A DNA stretch of 64,000 nucleotides from the NCBI GenBank assembly GCA_020638525.1, contig JACKIL010000009.1, positions 1-64,000 on the forward strand, read 5' to 3'. Both the position numbers and the translations under genes were made by a program. Below are positions 34,972 to 43,367 of the stretch, piece by piece (position 1 is the stretch's first letter; the number at the start of each line of letters is the position of its first letter). The DNA comes from Caulobacterales bacterium. GTDB lineage: Bacteria; Pseudomonadota; Alphaproteobacteria; Caulobacterales; Parvularculaceae. The notes under the pieces were generated by a model. That model did not search any database, was not told the DNA's origin, and saw only the letters and a list, made by a program, of their open reading frames with translations.

Positions 34972-35724
34972 TTAGGCGGAAAGGGTGTCGAGTGTCGTCG
35001 CCAGCCGGGAAAGGTCCGCCGGCGTCGACAGGCGGTGGTCGCCGGTTTTCACGAGGGTCATTTCGACATCGCTTCCGTCGATCGCCTCGGCGAAGCGCAA
35101 GGCGTGGCGCCAGGGCACGTCCGGGTCCGCCATGCCCTGGTGGATGCGCACGGGGAAAGGCATCGGGAGGGGCCCTGAGAGGACGAGGTTCTGTCGCCCG
35201 TCTTCGATCAGCTTCTTCGTAATGACCGTCGGCTCGGGCGAATACTCCGAAGGCTCTTCAATGCGCCCGTCGCGCATCAGGGCCTCGCGCTGCGCTTCGC
35301 TCATATCCGGCCACATCAGCTCTTCTGTGAAGTCGGGCGCAGGCGCGATGAAGAGGGCGCCTGCAATACGCGGCGTGAGCTTCAAGGCGAGAAGCGTCGC
35401 GATCCACCCGCCCATCGATGAACCGATGAGGATCTGCGGGCCTTCCGTTAGCGCATCGAACGCTGCGAGTGCATCGGCGAACCAGTCGGAAATGCAGCCG
35501 TCTTCGAAGGCGCCGTCAGATGCGCCGTGCCCGGAATAATCGAAGCGAAGGAAGGCGCGCCCGCGTTTTTTCGCCCACTCGGCGAGGAAGGCGGCCTTCG
35601 TGCCCGTCATGTCGGACTTGAAGCCGCCAAGCCAGACAAGGCCGGGCCCCGCGCCATGCTCGCACAGATAAGCGATGCGCCCGTTCGGGCCTTTCAGAAA
35701 TTTGGGAGAAGCTGCATTCGTCAT
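34972..35724 (-). CDS. Alpha/beta hydrolase
   Basis: A 250-residue cytoplasmic alpha/beta hydrolase beginning MTNAASPKFLKGPNGRIAY. The nucleophile elbow is GSSMGG (Ser about residue 103), the oxyanion region is FDYSGHGASDG, the acid is probably in HQGMADPDVPW, and the catalytic His is in GDHRLS. The fold is related to human ABHD10 and to bacterial esterase/thioesterase types; the substrate is not known. The frame is open upstream to 36531, but that part is antisense to the glycosyltransferase and is not family-like. It is divergent from the glycosyltransferase gene at 35866. Confidence 0.87.
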   Translation of the reverse strand: MTNAASPKFLKGPNGRIAYLCEHGAGPGLVWLGGFKSDMTGTKAAFLAEWAKKRGRAFLRFDYSGHGASDGAFEDGCISDWFADALAAFDALTEGPQILIGSSMGGWIATLLALKLTPRIAGALFIAPAPDFTEELMWPDMSEAQREALMRDGRIEEPSEYSPEPTVITKKLIEDGRQNLVLSGPLPMPFPVRIHQGMADPDVPWRHALRFAEAIDGSDVEMTLVKTGDHRLSTPADLSRLATTLDTLSA

Positions 35725-35865
35725 GGCGCGACCATAACGGCGCCGGCGCAGAGGATGAAACGCTTCCGCGCATTTCCGGGAGTTAAAGCGCAAAGACGTG
35801 GCGTGCAGGCGGCGAGCGGTATAAGCCCGAAGGATCGCTGCAATTTCCCCTCGGGTCTCTCGCGC

Positions 35866-37029
35866 ATGCCCTTCGACAAGACAGTGCTGCAGGTCATCCC
35901 GGAGCTCGACGCCGGCGGGGCCGAGCGCACGACCGTCGAGATGACGCGCGCCATCGTCGCCGAAGGGGGCCGGGCGCTCGTCGCGACCAAGGGCGGAAGG
36001 CTTGCGCCCGACATCAAGGCGGCGGGGGGCAAAGTTTTCCCCATGCCCGTCCACTCGAAGAACCCTTTCGTCATCTGGGCGAACCGCAAGCGGCTGATCG
36101 ATCTCATCGAGAAAGAGAAAGTCGATATCATTCATGTGCGCTCGCGCGCGCCTGCCTGGAGCGCGCTGTGGGCGGCTGAGGCGACCGGCAAGAAGCTGGT
36201 CGCGACTTATCACGGCGCTTACGGCGCGACCAACCCGCTGAAAAAGCTCTATAATTCTGCGATGGTCCGGGGCGATCTCGTGATCGCCAACTCGGCTTTC
36301 ACAGCCGCCGCCATCCGCGCGGCCTATGAAGTCGACTGGGCGAAGATCAAGATCATCCCCCGCGGGGCCGATCTTGAGGCCTTCGATCCGGCGGGCGTCC
36401 AGCATGCGCGCATCGACGCGCTCACCCGCCGCTGGGGCGTCAGGAACGACGTTCGCTCCTTCCGCCTTCTCTTGCCGGCCCGGCTCACGCCCTGGAAGGG
36501 CCAGTCGGTGGCGATCGAGGCGATCGGGCAAATAGCAAGCGCACGGCGCGCCTCTGGTCAGCGGCTGGAATTGCAGTTAATTTTGGCTGGGGACGCTCAG
36601 GGCCGCACGAAATATGCGGAAGCCCTGCGGCGTGACATCGAAACGCGTGGGGTGCGCGATATGGTTCATCTTGTCGGCCACTGCGCCGACATGCCAGCGG
36701 CGATCGCCTGGGCCGATGCGGTGCTGAGCCCGTCGACCCGGCCCGAAGCTTTCGGGCGCGTCGCGGTTGAGGCCGGCGCCATGGGCAAGCCGGTCATCGC
36801 CGCCGATCATGGCGGCGCGCGCGAAACGATCGAGGACGGCGTGACGGGCTTTCTCACACCGCCGGGCGATGCGAAGGCGCTCGCCGAAGCGATCGAAAAG
36901 CTGATGGCGCTGGACGCGGTGGCGCGTCAGGGAATGGGCGCAAGGGCGCGCGCGCGCGTTCAGAGAATTTACTCGTCGGAGGCGATGTGCCGCTCGACGA
37001 TGGCTGCTTATACTGAATTGACTGCATAG
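35866..37029 (+). CDS. Glycosyltransferase family 4 protein (LPS-type)
   Basis: A 387-residue GT-B enzyme. The N-terminal acceptor domain begins VLQVIPELDAGGAERTTVEM, the family's G-G-x-E/A-x loop. The C-terminal domain shows LLLPARLTPWKGQSVAIEAI and then SPSTRPEAFGRVAVEAGAMGKPVIAADHGGARETI, with the E-x7-E donor-binding motif of GT4. It is followed 15 bp later by a heptosyltransferase-like gene, so a role in lipopolysaccharide core synthesis is likely. The start at ATG 35866 leaves out an upstream open stretch (from 35527) that overlaps the divergent hydrolase. Confidence 0.87.
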   Translation: MPFDKTVLQVIPELDAGGAERTTVEMTRAIVAEGGRALVATKGGRLAPDIKAAGGKVFPMPVHSKNPFVIWANRKRLIDLIEKEKVDIIHVRSRAPAWSALWAAEATGKKLVATYHGAYGATNPLKKLYNSAMVRGDLVIANSAFTAAAIRAAYEVDWAKIKIIPRGADLEAFDPAGVQHARIDALTRRWGVRNDVRSFRLLLPARLTPWKGQSVAIEAIGQIASARRASGQRLELQLILAGDAQGRTKYAEALRRDIETRGVRDMVHLVGHCADMPAAIAWADAVLSPSTRPEAFGRVAVEAGAMGKPVIAADHGGARETIEDGVTGFLTPPGDAKALAEAIEKLMALDAVARQGMGARARARVQRIYSSEAMCRSTMAAYTELTA

Positions 37030-37044
37030 AACTCGGACGGGGCG

Positions 37045-38022
37045 ATGTTCGGACGCAAATCGGAAAACATTCTCATCATCAAGACCGACGGTCTTGCGGC
37101 TTTCGTCGCGGCTGAGCCGGTCTTCGAAGCGATCCGTCAGGCGAACCCGGGCGCAAAGATCAGCCTGCTGACGGAACCGCGTCTGCAGCGCGTCGCGCGC
37201 GCCGCGCCTTATTTCGATCAGGTCGCAGCGCTTCCTGATTTTCAGGTGCCCGAAGCGCGCAAGGCGTTCATCCGGCAATTGAAGTCCGCGAATTTCGCGC
37301 GCGTCTATGATCTGTCGGCGAATGAGGACGCGAAGAAGCTTTATTCTTCGCTAGGCCCGTTCCGTCCGAAATGGCGCTCGGTCGATCCGGCGCCGAAGCG
37401 CAAGGCGAAGGGAGCGCCCGAAGCCGCGCTCCCGGATTTCAGCCGTTTTTTTGCGGAGACGGGTCTTGCAAAGCCGAGCCGGCTTCCGGATTTCAGCTGG
37501 GCGGGCTCCGCGCGCAAGGATTCGGCGAACATGCAGCCCGCCTGGTTCGGCATCGCCGGCGCCTTCGGGCTACTTCTGCCGTCGCTCGATCCGTCGCGCC
37601 GCTGGCCGGCGGCGAATTACGCCGCGCTCGCGCGCAGCATGGCGAAGGCGCACATCATGCCGGTGATGGCGGGCGGAAAAGAACTTCACGGCTTCGGCGA
37701 TGAAATCGCCCATGAAGCGCCGGAGATCGTCGATCTTTCCGGCAAATGCGACCACCTCCAGCTCACTGCGCTCGCGCAGGAAGCGGCCTTTTTCGTCAGC
37801 GATTCGGCTGAGGAAGTCTGCCTCGTCGCCAGCATTGGCTGTTCGGGCGTCGTCATCCGCAAGGCGTCGGACCCGCGCGCATGGCTTGAGGGCCGCCACA
37901 TCGTCACCCTGACGACCAGCGACGGCCTCGGCGAGGCGAGCGCGGAATTTGTGTGGCGCACGCTCGACAATATGGGGCTTATTCCCCACGAGAAGTCGCC
38001 GCGCCGCGCCGCAGCCCGTTGA
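37045..38022 (+). CDS. Glycosyltransferase family 9 (ADP-heptose:LPS heptosyltransferase-like)
   Basis: A 325-residue GT9 protein. ENILIIKTDGLAAFVAAEPVFEAIRQANPGAKISLLTEP is the typical opening, with the catalytic-region Asp. The donor domain includes LLPSLDPSRRWPAANYAALAR and the late FFVSDSAEEVCLVASIG segment. In standard WaaC/WaaF the last motif reads D-T-G/S-P-x-H; here it is DSAEEVC, so the donor sugar may differ from ADP-heptose. It forms an operon with the preceding GT4 gene. The stop TGA overlaps a possible -35 element of the infC promoter. Confidence 0.84.
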   Translation: MFGRKSENILIIKTDGLAAFVAAEPVFEAIRQANPGAKISLLTEPRLQRVARAAPYFDQVAALPDFQVPEARKAFIRQLKSANFARVYDLSANEDAKKLYSSLGPFRPKWRSVDPAPKRKAKGAPEAALPDFSRFFAETGLAKPSRLPDFSWAGSARKDSANMQPAWFGIAGAFGLLLPSLDPSRRWPAANYAALARSMAKAHIMPVMAGGKELHGFGDEIAHEAPEIVDLSGKCDHLQLTALAQEAAFFVSDSAEEVCLVASIGCSGVVIRKASDPRAWLEGRHIVTLTTSDGLGEASAEFVWRTLDNMGLIPHEKSPRRAAAR

Positions 38023-38046
38023 TCCGTGGCCTCTTTAGACTATATT
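38019..38046 (+). promoter_or_regulatory. Candidate promoter of infC
   Basis: TTGATC (38019-38024) and TATATT (38041-38046) are 16 bp apart. A transcript starting near 38053 would begin at the hairpin 38054-38105 and carry a leader of about 165 nt before infC. Pattern evidence only. Confidence 0.45.
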
Positions 38047-38053
38047 CCGCGCT

Positions 38054-38105
38054 CCGCCGACGCCCCCCGGTCCGAACGGACCGATTCCGGGAACGGCGGT
38101 TTTTT
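38054..38105 (+). terminator. Terminator-like hairpin in front of infC
   Basis: The outer stem CCGCCG (38054-38059) pairs with CGGCGG (38094-38099) and is followed at once by six T residues (38100-38105). An inner hairpin GGTCCG-AA-CGGACC (38069-38082) sits in the loop. It may end the glycosyltransferase operon. It may instead act as an attenuator of infC, since the best promoter lies just upstream. Confidence 0.7.
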
Positions 38106-38217
38106 GCATGGGGGAATTCCTTCATGGGCGAGACGGACAGGCGGCCGCTTCGCCATTTGTGGCAGTCGTTAACCGCCTGAGGCTATTTGAGCGTCAGCAA
38201 CCAAAGGAGATGAGTCC

Positions 38218-38757
38218 ATAGCCCGCAGACCAATGCAACCGACGCCGCCGTCATCTGACGGTCCGCGAATTAACGAGGAGATCACCGCGCCGCGGGTTCT
38301 GCTTATCGACGATTCCGGCGAAAAGCGCGGCGTCATGACGACGGATGAAGCAATCCAGCTCGCCCAGTCCGCCGGCCTCGATCTTGTCGAAGTATCGCCG
38401 ACCACGCAGCCCCCGGTCTGCAAGATCCTCGACTTCGGCAAATTCAAATACCAGCAGCAAAAGAAGAAGGCTGAAGCCAAGAAGAAGCAGAAGGTCGTCG
38501 AGATCAAAGAGATCAAGATGCGCCCGAACATCGATGACCACGATTACGAGGTCAAAGCGAAGGCGATGCGCCGCTTCTTCGACGAAGGCGACAAGGTGAA
38601 GGTGACCCTGCGCTTCCGCGGCCGGGAAATGGCTCACCAGGAACGCGGCATGGAGCTTCTCCAGCGCGTGCAGGCCGATTTCGACGGCGTCGCGAAAGTC
38701 GAGCAAATGCCCAAGCTCGAGGGCAAACAGATGATGATGGTGCTCGCGCCCCGTTAG
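38218..38757 (+). CDS. infC: Translation initiation factor IF-3 with rare AUA start
   Basis: A 179-residue factor that binds the 30S subunit, checks start codons and prevents early subunit joining. The N-terminal domain is GPRINEEITAPRVLLIDDSGEKRGVM, the linker is Lys-rich (YQQQKKKAEAKKKQKVVEIKEIK), and the C-terminal domain ends MMMVLAP. The first ATG in frame (38233) has no ribosome site. In frame five codons earlier stands ATA (38218), placed 8 bases after AAAGGAG, giving MARRPMQPTP. infC is known for unusual starts (AUU in E. coli), through which IF-3 represses its own translation, so ATA is the likely start. rpmI/rplT do not follow. Confidence 0.93.
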   Translation: MARRPMQPTPPSSDGPRINEEITAPRVLLIDDSGEKRGVMTTDEAIQLAQSAGLDLVEVSPTTQPPVCKILDFGKFKYQQQKKKAEAKKKQKVVEIKEIKMRPNIDDHDYEVKAKAMRRFFDEGDKVKVTLRFRGREMAHQERGMELLQRVQADFDGVAKVEQMPKLEGKQMMMVLAPR

Positions 38758-38893
38758 GAACGGCGGCGCGCGCTCGTCTCGCCACCCCCAAATTATCGCC
38801 GGACATACCCCATCCTCGCGCGGATGGCTTTCGCGCGATGGACAGCGACATGCCTTTTGGATAAGGGAATCGGGCACGCGCGCGGGGGAGCAT

Positions 38894-39613
38894 ATGTCGG
38901 ATGCATTGCAGACGGCGGATCTGGCCGGTCGTGAACGGGTTTTCTTTGCAGTCATGGCGGGGGCGATCGCTGCGACGATCGTCGCCAGCTTCGGCGCCTG
39001 GGCGCTCAGAGGCTATGTCGTCCTGCCCGCGCCGCTGCTCGTGCATGCTCATGCGCTCATGTATATGGGCTGGGTAGGGATATTCCTTACCCAGACCATT
39101 CTGATCGTTCGCGGATCGGTCGATTTGCACCGGCGTCTCGGAGCGTTCGCCGCTCTCTACGCCGGCGTCATGCTGGTGATGGGCGCCGCAGTCGCGCTGG
39201 AAAGCGTTCGCGAAGCGCGAGTCCCGCCCTTTTTCGTCAACAGCCTTTTCCTTGGGCTGAGCGCAATGGAGCTTCTGACGTTCGCCGGGCTGACGGCTGC
39301 GGCCGTCCTCCTGCGGCGGCGTTCGGACTGGCACAAGCGGCTGATGCTATGCGGGATCATCGCACTGATGGCGCCGGCGTGGGGCCGCGTCCTTCCCATG
39401 TCCGCCCTCGGGCCGGCGGGCGGCTTTGCGATCATGGGCGCACAGCTCGGCTATATCAGCGTCGGAATGGGGTTCGATCTCATCACGCGCGGGCGCATCC
39501 ATCCCGCTTATTTCTGGGGCGCCGCGGCGATGGTCGTGTTGGCGGTCGGCACGCCGTTCCTTGGCTTTTCACCCCTCTTTGTGGCCCTCGCTCACCTTGT
39601 CGAGCCGCATTAG
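38894..39613 (+). CDS. Multi-pass membrane protein of unknown function
   Basis: A 239-residue protein with about seven hydrophobic helices. Conserved-looking polar positions are LVHAHALMYMGWVGIFLTQTILIVRG (two His in a helix) and DLHRRLGAF, with SDWHKRLMLCG later. The H-A-H and HRRLG pairs recall heme- or metal-binding DUF2306-like membrane proteins, but I cannot assign a family firmly. There is a G-rich ribosome site before the ATG. It lies between infC and a small coiled-coil membrane protein, on the same strand with gaps of about 140 bp, so it is probably transcribed alone. Confidence 0.75.
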   Translation: MSDALQTADLAGRERVFFAVMAGAIAATIVASFGAWALRGYVVLPAPLLVHAHALMYMGWVGIFLTQTILIVRGSVDLHRRLGAFAALYAGVMLVMGAAVALESVREARVPPFFVNSLFLGLSAMELLTFAGLTAAAVLLRRRSDWHKRLMLCGIIALMAPAWGRVLPMSALGPAGGFAIMGAQLGYISVGMGFDLITRGRIHPAYFWGAAAMVVLAVGTPFLGFSPLFVALAHLVEPH

Positions 39614-39757
39614 GCGTCCTTGCCTCGCTGGCGCTGGCGCCTCATTTGCTTAAAATCATCCTGAAGTCGGCGGCTTGGCGCTTTCCGCGTCCGGCCGCGC
39701 GTCCTGCTTCGGCAGGCCCGGCGCGCCGGATGGTCCGGCGCCCGCGAGCGGGGTGGT

Positions 39758-40171
39758 ATGGGTGAGAGCGTGTTTTCCGGCCTGGCGTTGACGCAGCTTG
39801 CGCCTTACGCGGCGGCTTATCTTTTCGGGATTGCGACCGGCTGGCTCATCTGGGGCGGGCGGCGCGGCGTCTCGAATGAGGACGCTGCGGCGGCGCGCCT
39901 TGAATCCGCGCTCCAGACCGCTGAACCGTCTTCAAGCGAGAGCGCGCCCGAAAAGCCCGCGGAAAAGCCGGCGGCTCCCAAGCCGCCGGTCAGCGAGCTT
40001 GCTGCGCTCGAAGAAGAAATCCGCAAGGCGAACGAGCTTCTCGACGCGCAGGAAGAAGAGGCCGAAGCTTTCTCCGAAGAGCTCGCCGCCCTCGATCAAT
40101 CGGTCAAACGCGCGAATGGGCGCCTGAAGCTCGTCATTCGCGCGGTCCAGCGCGCCGCCGGCGAGCGTTGA
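39758..40171 (+). CDS. Small membrane-anchored coiled-coil protein
   Basis: A 137-residue protein with one N-terminal helix (LAPYAAAYLFGIATGWLIWGG, about residues 14-34), a Ser/Glu/Pro/Lys-rich linker (about 55-80) and a C-terminal coiled coil from about 82 to 125 (ELAALEEEIRKANELLDAQEEE). No known domain is recognised. The plan resembles small envelope or division-associated anchor proteins, but that is only an architectural comparison. Confidence 0.65.
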   Translation: MGESVFSGLALTQLAPYAAAYLFGIATGWLIWGGRRGVSNEDAAAARLESALQTAEPSSSESAPEKPAEKPAAPKPPVSELAALEEEIRKANELLDAQEEEAEAFSEELAALDQSVKRANGRLKLVIRAVQRAAGER

Positions 40172-40274
40172 TCCCTTTCACTCGCGACTGCGTTAACCGC
40201 CCGCGCCGGATTGCTTCTCGCCCCGCGCCCGGCGTAAATGATCGTGACGCGCTGACTTTTCGAGGGGGAAAGCC

Positions 40275-40718
40275 TTGGCCGCGCATACGCAGTTGATGAT
40301 CCAGCTCACCGTGTCGAGTATTCTGATTGCGGGCACGACGTTTCTGCATGCGATTTTCGTCGCCTTCGGCGCGGCGATCCTTCGCGGCGTCTCTGCGAGA
40401 ATGTGGGGCCCGATCCGCTTCGTGCGCGACTCTCTGGCGCTATCAGTGCTCGCGCTGCTTCTTATGTTCGCGCATTTCATCGAGATCGTGATGTGGGCGG
40501 CGGCCTTCATCCAGCTCGACCTTTTCACGACATGGGAGAAGGCGATCTATTTTTCGGCGGTGAGCTACACGACGCTCGGCTTTGGCGACGTTCTGTTGCC
40601 CGAGCGGTGGGGATTGCTCGCCGGCGCATCTGCTGCGAACGGCCTTTTGCTCTTCGGTCTCTCCGCGGCCTTCCTTGTTGAGGCGAGCGCAAAGCTGCGC
40701 CTCGGTGGCGAGCCTTAA
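40275..40718 (+). CDS. Two-helix pore-loop ion channel (K+ channel-like)
   Basis: A 147-residue membrane protein with hydrophobic segments near residues 10-36 and 52-76, then the pore loop KAIYFSAVSYTTLGFGDVLLPE and a final helix (LLAGASAANGLLLFGLSAAFLVEA). TTLGFGD is a K+-filter-type signature (usually T-V-G-Y-G-D). There is no RCK or cyclic-nucleotide domain, so gating is unknown. The start is TTG 40275 with GAGGGG 8 bp upstream; ATG 40296 would shorten the protein by seven residues. It converges with the MFS gene. Confidence 0.78.
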   Translation: MAAHTQLMIQLTVSSILIAGTTFLHAIFVAFGAAILRGVSARMWGPIRFVRDSLALSVLALLLMFAHFIEIVMWAAAFIQLDLFTTWEKAIYFSAVSYTTLGFGDVLLPERWGLLAGASAANGLLLFGLSAAFLVEASAKLRLGGEP

Positions 40719-40727
40719 TCGAAACCG

Positions 40728-42035
40728 TCAGACGCTGCTCGGCTCGGCTTCGGCCGGGGCTTCGCTTTGCGGCCGGCGCATTCTGCCAAGCGCGACCGAG
40801 AGCGGAATGAGGCTGAGCAAAGTCAGAACGCCTGCCAGCGCGAAAGGCGCGCCCGGAAAATAGAACGGCGCGCCATGCGGCAGGATCACCGCATCGCCGA
40901 TCTTGAAAGGTTCGCCGGGCTTGGCGAAGGCTGAAAAGAGCTGCGTCATCATGTATGGCCCGATGATCATCGAAAGGCCCGCAATGCTCGCAATCGCGCC
41001 CTGAAGCTCTCCTTGCGCATTGGAGGGGGCGGTGCGCGACATGATGCCTTGCAGCGCCGGCAGCGTAAGCCCGGCGAGCGCGCCGACGGGAATGATCGCG
41101 TAGATCATCCAGCCATGCGATGCGAAGGCATAGGCCCAGTAAGAACACGCAGCGATGCAAAGACCGGTGACCGCCGCGGCGGGTTCGCCGATCTTCGGGA
41201 TGACGAAGCGGGTGATGCCCCCTTGCACGAAGGCGGCGGCCAGGCCCACAGCCATCAGTGAATAGCCGATATCGCCCGGCGTCCACTTGAAGCGTTCTTC
41301 AGCGAGGTAGACCCAGGTCGACGGCATCGACCAGTGACCGAGCTGGTAAAGGAAGATGCAGCCCGCGATCGGCAGAAGCACCGGGTACTGACGGAACTGC
41401 AGAAAATTGCCGAGCGCGTTTGCGCGCTTCCATTCGAAGGAGCGCCGGTTCTCTTTCGGCAGCGTCTCCGGCAGGAAGAAATAGCCGTAGATGAGATTGA
41501 TAATGCCGAGGACGGCGACGGTATAGAATGGCGCTCGCGGCCCGAAATGGTCGCCAAGAAGACCGCCGATCGCCGGGCCGATGATGAAGCCGAGGCCGAA
41601 GGCAGCGCCCATCAGGCCGAAATTGGCCGCGCGTTTTTCAGGCGGGGAAATGTCGGCGATATAGGCGTTGGCGGTCGCGAAGGTCGCTGAAAAAGCGCCC
41701 GAGAGAAGCCGCGCGACAAGCAGAAAGCCGATGGTCGGCGCGACGCCCATCAGGAAAAAGTCGAGCGAATAGGCGGTGAGCGAGCCGAGAATGACAGGCC
41801 GGCGCCCGTAACGATCGGAAAGCGCGCCGATGATCGGCGACATGAAGAACTGCATCAGCGCATAAACGAGCGAAAGAATGCCGCCCCATTTCGCGGCGTG
41901 CGCAAGATCCTGGCCCGTCACGTTCATGATGAGTTGCGGCATCACCGGCATGATGATGCCGAAGCCGATCATGTTGATCATGACCGTGATGAAGATGAAC
42001 AGAAAGGCGTTGCGGCCTGGCGCTCTCGCGGTCAT
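40728..42035 (-). CDS. MFS transporter, TetA-like (TCR family)
   Basis: A 435-residue, 12-helix major facilitator. The loop 2-3 motif GALSDRYGRRPVIL and the TM5 antiporter motif GAAFGLGFIIGPAIGGLLGDHFG are typical of drug:H+ antiporters. NAYIADISPPEKRAANFG is characteristic of the TetA/TCR branch. It may export a drug or a metabolite; tetracycline resistance cannot be claimed, since chromosomal TCR proteins have many substrates and no TetR regulator is nearby. It lies 21 bp downstream of the CorC-like gene and may be co-transcribed with it. Confidence 0.88.
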   Translation of the reverse strand: MTARAPGRNAFLFIFITVMINMIGFGIIMPVMPQLIMNVTGQDLAHAAKWGGILSLVYALMQFFMSPIIGALSDRYGRRPVILGSLTAYSLDFFLMGVAPTIGFLLVARLLSGAFSATFATANAYIADISPPEKRAANFGLMGAAFGLGFIIGPAIGGLLGDHFGPRAPFYTVAVLGIINLIYGYFFLPETLPKENRRSFEWKRANALGNFLQFRQYPVLLPIAGCIFLYQLGHWSMPSTWVYLAEERFKWTPGDIGYSLMAVGLAAAFVQGGITRFVIPKIGEPAAAVTGLCIAACSYWAYAFASHGWMIYAIIPVGALAGLTLPALQGIMSRTAPSNAQGELQGAIASIAGLSMIIGPYMMTQLFSAFAKPGEPFKIGDAVILPHGAPFYFPGAPFALAGVLTLLSLIPLSVALGRMRRPQSEAPAEAEPSSV

Positions 42036-42056
42036 GGAAACTGGGACTTTCTTTGC

Positions 42057-43346
42057 TCAGGCGCGCGGGGCGCTGTCGATGGGCGTAATCTTGATCGCCG
42101 TAATCTGGTTGCGCCGACGACGCAGGATGCGGAAGCGGTAGCCGTGGAACGAGAAGGTCTGCCCGACATCGGGAATAGACTGCGCCTCATGAATGACAAG
42201 ACCGGCGACGGTCACGGCTTCGTCATCGGGCAGGTTCCAGTCCATTGCGCGGTTGAGGTCGCGGATTGAAACGTCGCCATCGACATTGATGGAGCCGTCC
42301 GGCTGCGGGCGAACGCCCTGAACGGGGCTGTCATATTCGTCTTCGATCTCGCCAACGATTTCTTCGAGAATGTCTTCGAGCGTGACGAGGCCCATGATCG
42401 CGCCATATTCGTCGACGACGAGGGCGAAATGCTCGCGCTTGCGTTTGAACGCGTCGAGCTGCTCTTGAAGTGTCGTCGTTTCCGGCGCGAAGTAGGGTTT
42501 GCGCGCGAGCGAGACGAGATCGATGTCGTTGGGGTCGCCTTCCGCGTCCCAGATCGCGCGCAGAAGATCCTTCGCATGCAGAATGCCGACAATGTTGTCG
42601 GGGTCGCCGCGATAGAGCGGCAGGCGCGTATGCGGGCTTTTGAGCGCGTCGTCGATGATCTTCTCGACGGGCCTGTCGAGATCGAGCATTTCGATCGACT
42701 TGCGGTGAAGCATGATTTCTTCAAGGCGGATTTCATCGAGGTCGAGCGCGCCGCGGATGAGGTCGCGCGCATCCTTGTCGACGCGGCCTTCGACATGGTG
42801 AAGGTCGATCGCGCCGCGAAGTTCTTCGGTGACCGAGAGGACGGCGCTGTCGCGGTCGACATTGAGGCCGATGAGATGCAGCGCGCCGCGCACGATCACC
42901 TGCACGATGCGCGTCACCGGCGCGAAGACGAACACGAGCCCGCGCATGATCGGCGCGACCGCCATCGCGATCGCATCGGGCCGCGCGATCGCCGCCGTTT
43001 TCGGCGCGACTTCGGCGAAGACGACGACGAGGACCGTCATCACGATCGTGGCGAAGGCGACGCCTTTCTGGCCAAAGAAATCGAGGAAGAGCGAGGTCGC
43101 AAGCGCCGAGGCGAGAATGTTGACGATGTTGTTGCCGAGCAGGATCGCGCCGATCAGCCGCTCGCGGTCGCGGGTCAGAAGGCTGACCGCCGCTGCGCGC
43201 TTGTCGCCGTCGCTTTCAAGCTTGTGCATGCGCGCGCGCGACGTCGCGGTCAGCGCTGTTTCAGATCCTGAGAAAAACGCCGACATCGCCAGCAATAGGA
43301 TGATGCCGCCGGCTGTCAGATAGACAGACAGATCAGTCTCGCTCAT
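42057..43346 (-). CDS. Hemolysin-family CNNM/CBS membrane protein (CorC/CorB-like)
   Basis: A 429-residue protein with a CNNM (DUF21) membrane domain of three to four helices (about 10-150, with SAFFSGSETALTATSRARMHKLE as the family signature). Two CBS domains follow (about 205-330; TRLPLYRGDPDNIVGILHAKDLL is the first). A C-terminal CorC/HlyC domain starts near PDGSINVDGDVSIRDLNRAM. Relatives handle Mg2+ or other divalent cations; the name hemolysin is historical. It lies just downstream of aroB, same strand, gap 21 bp, so an aroK-aroB-corC-like operon is probable. Confidence 0.9.
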   Translation of the reverse strand: MSETDLSVYLTAGGIILLLAMSAFFSGSETALTATSRARMHKLESDGDKRAAAVSLLTRDRERLIGAILLGNNIVNILASALATSLFLDFFGQKGVAFATIVMTVLVVVFAEVAPKTAAIARPDAIAMAVAPIMRGLVFVFAPVTRIVQVIVRGALHLIGLNVDRDSAVLSVTEELRGAIDLHHVEGRVDKDARDLIRGALDLDEIRLEEIMLHRKSIEMLDLDRPVEKIIDDALKSPHTRLPLYRGDPDNIVGILHAKDLLRAIWDAEGDPNDIDLVSLARKPYFAPETTTLQEQLDAFKRKREHFALVVDEYGAIMGLVTLEDILEEIVGEIEDEYDSPVQGVRPQPDGSINVDGDVSIRDLNRAMDWNLPDDEAVTVAGLVIHEAQSIPDVGQTFSFHGYRFRILRRRRNQITAIKITPIDSAPRA

Positions 43347-43367
43347 TTCTGCTCTCTACGGTCCAAT

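Noticed and set aside
35725..36531. N-terminal extension of the alpha/beta hydrolase frame
   Set aside because: It runs antisense to the GT4 gene, and the hydrolase family starts at the internal ATG at 35724.
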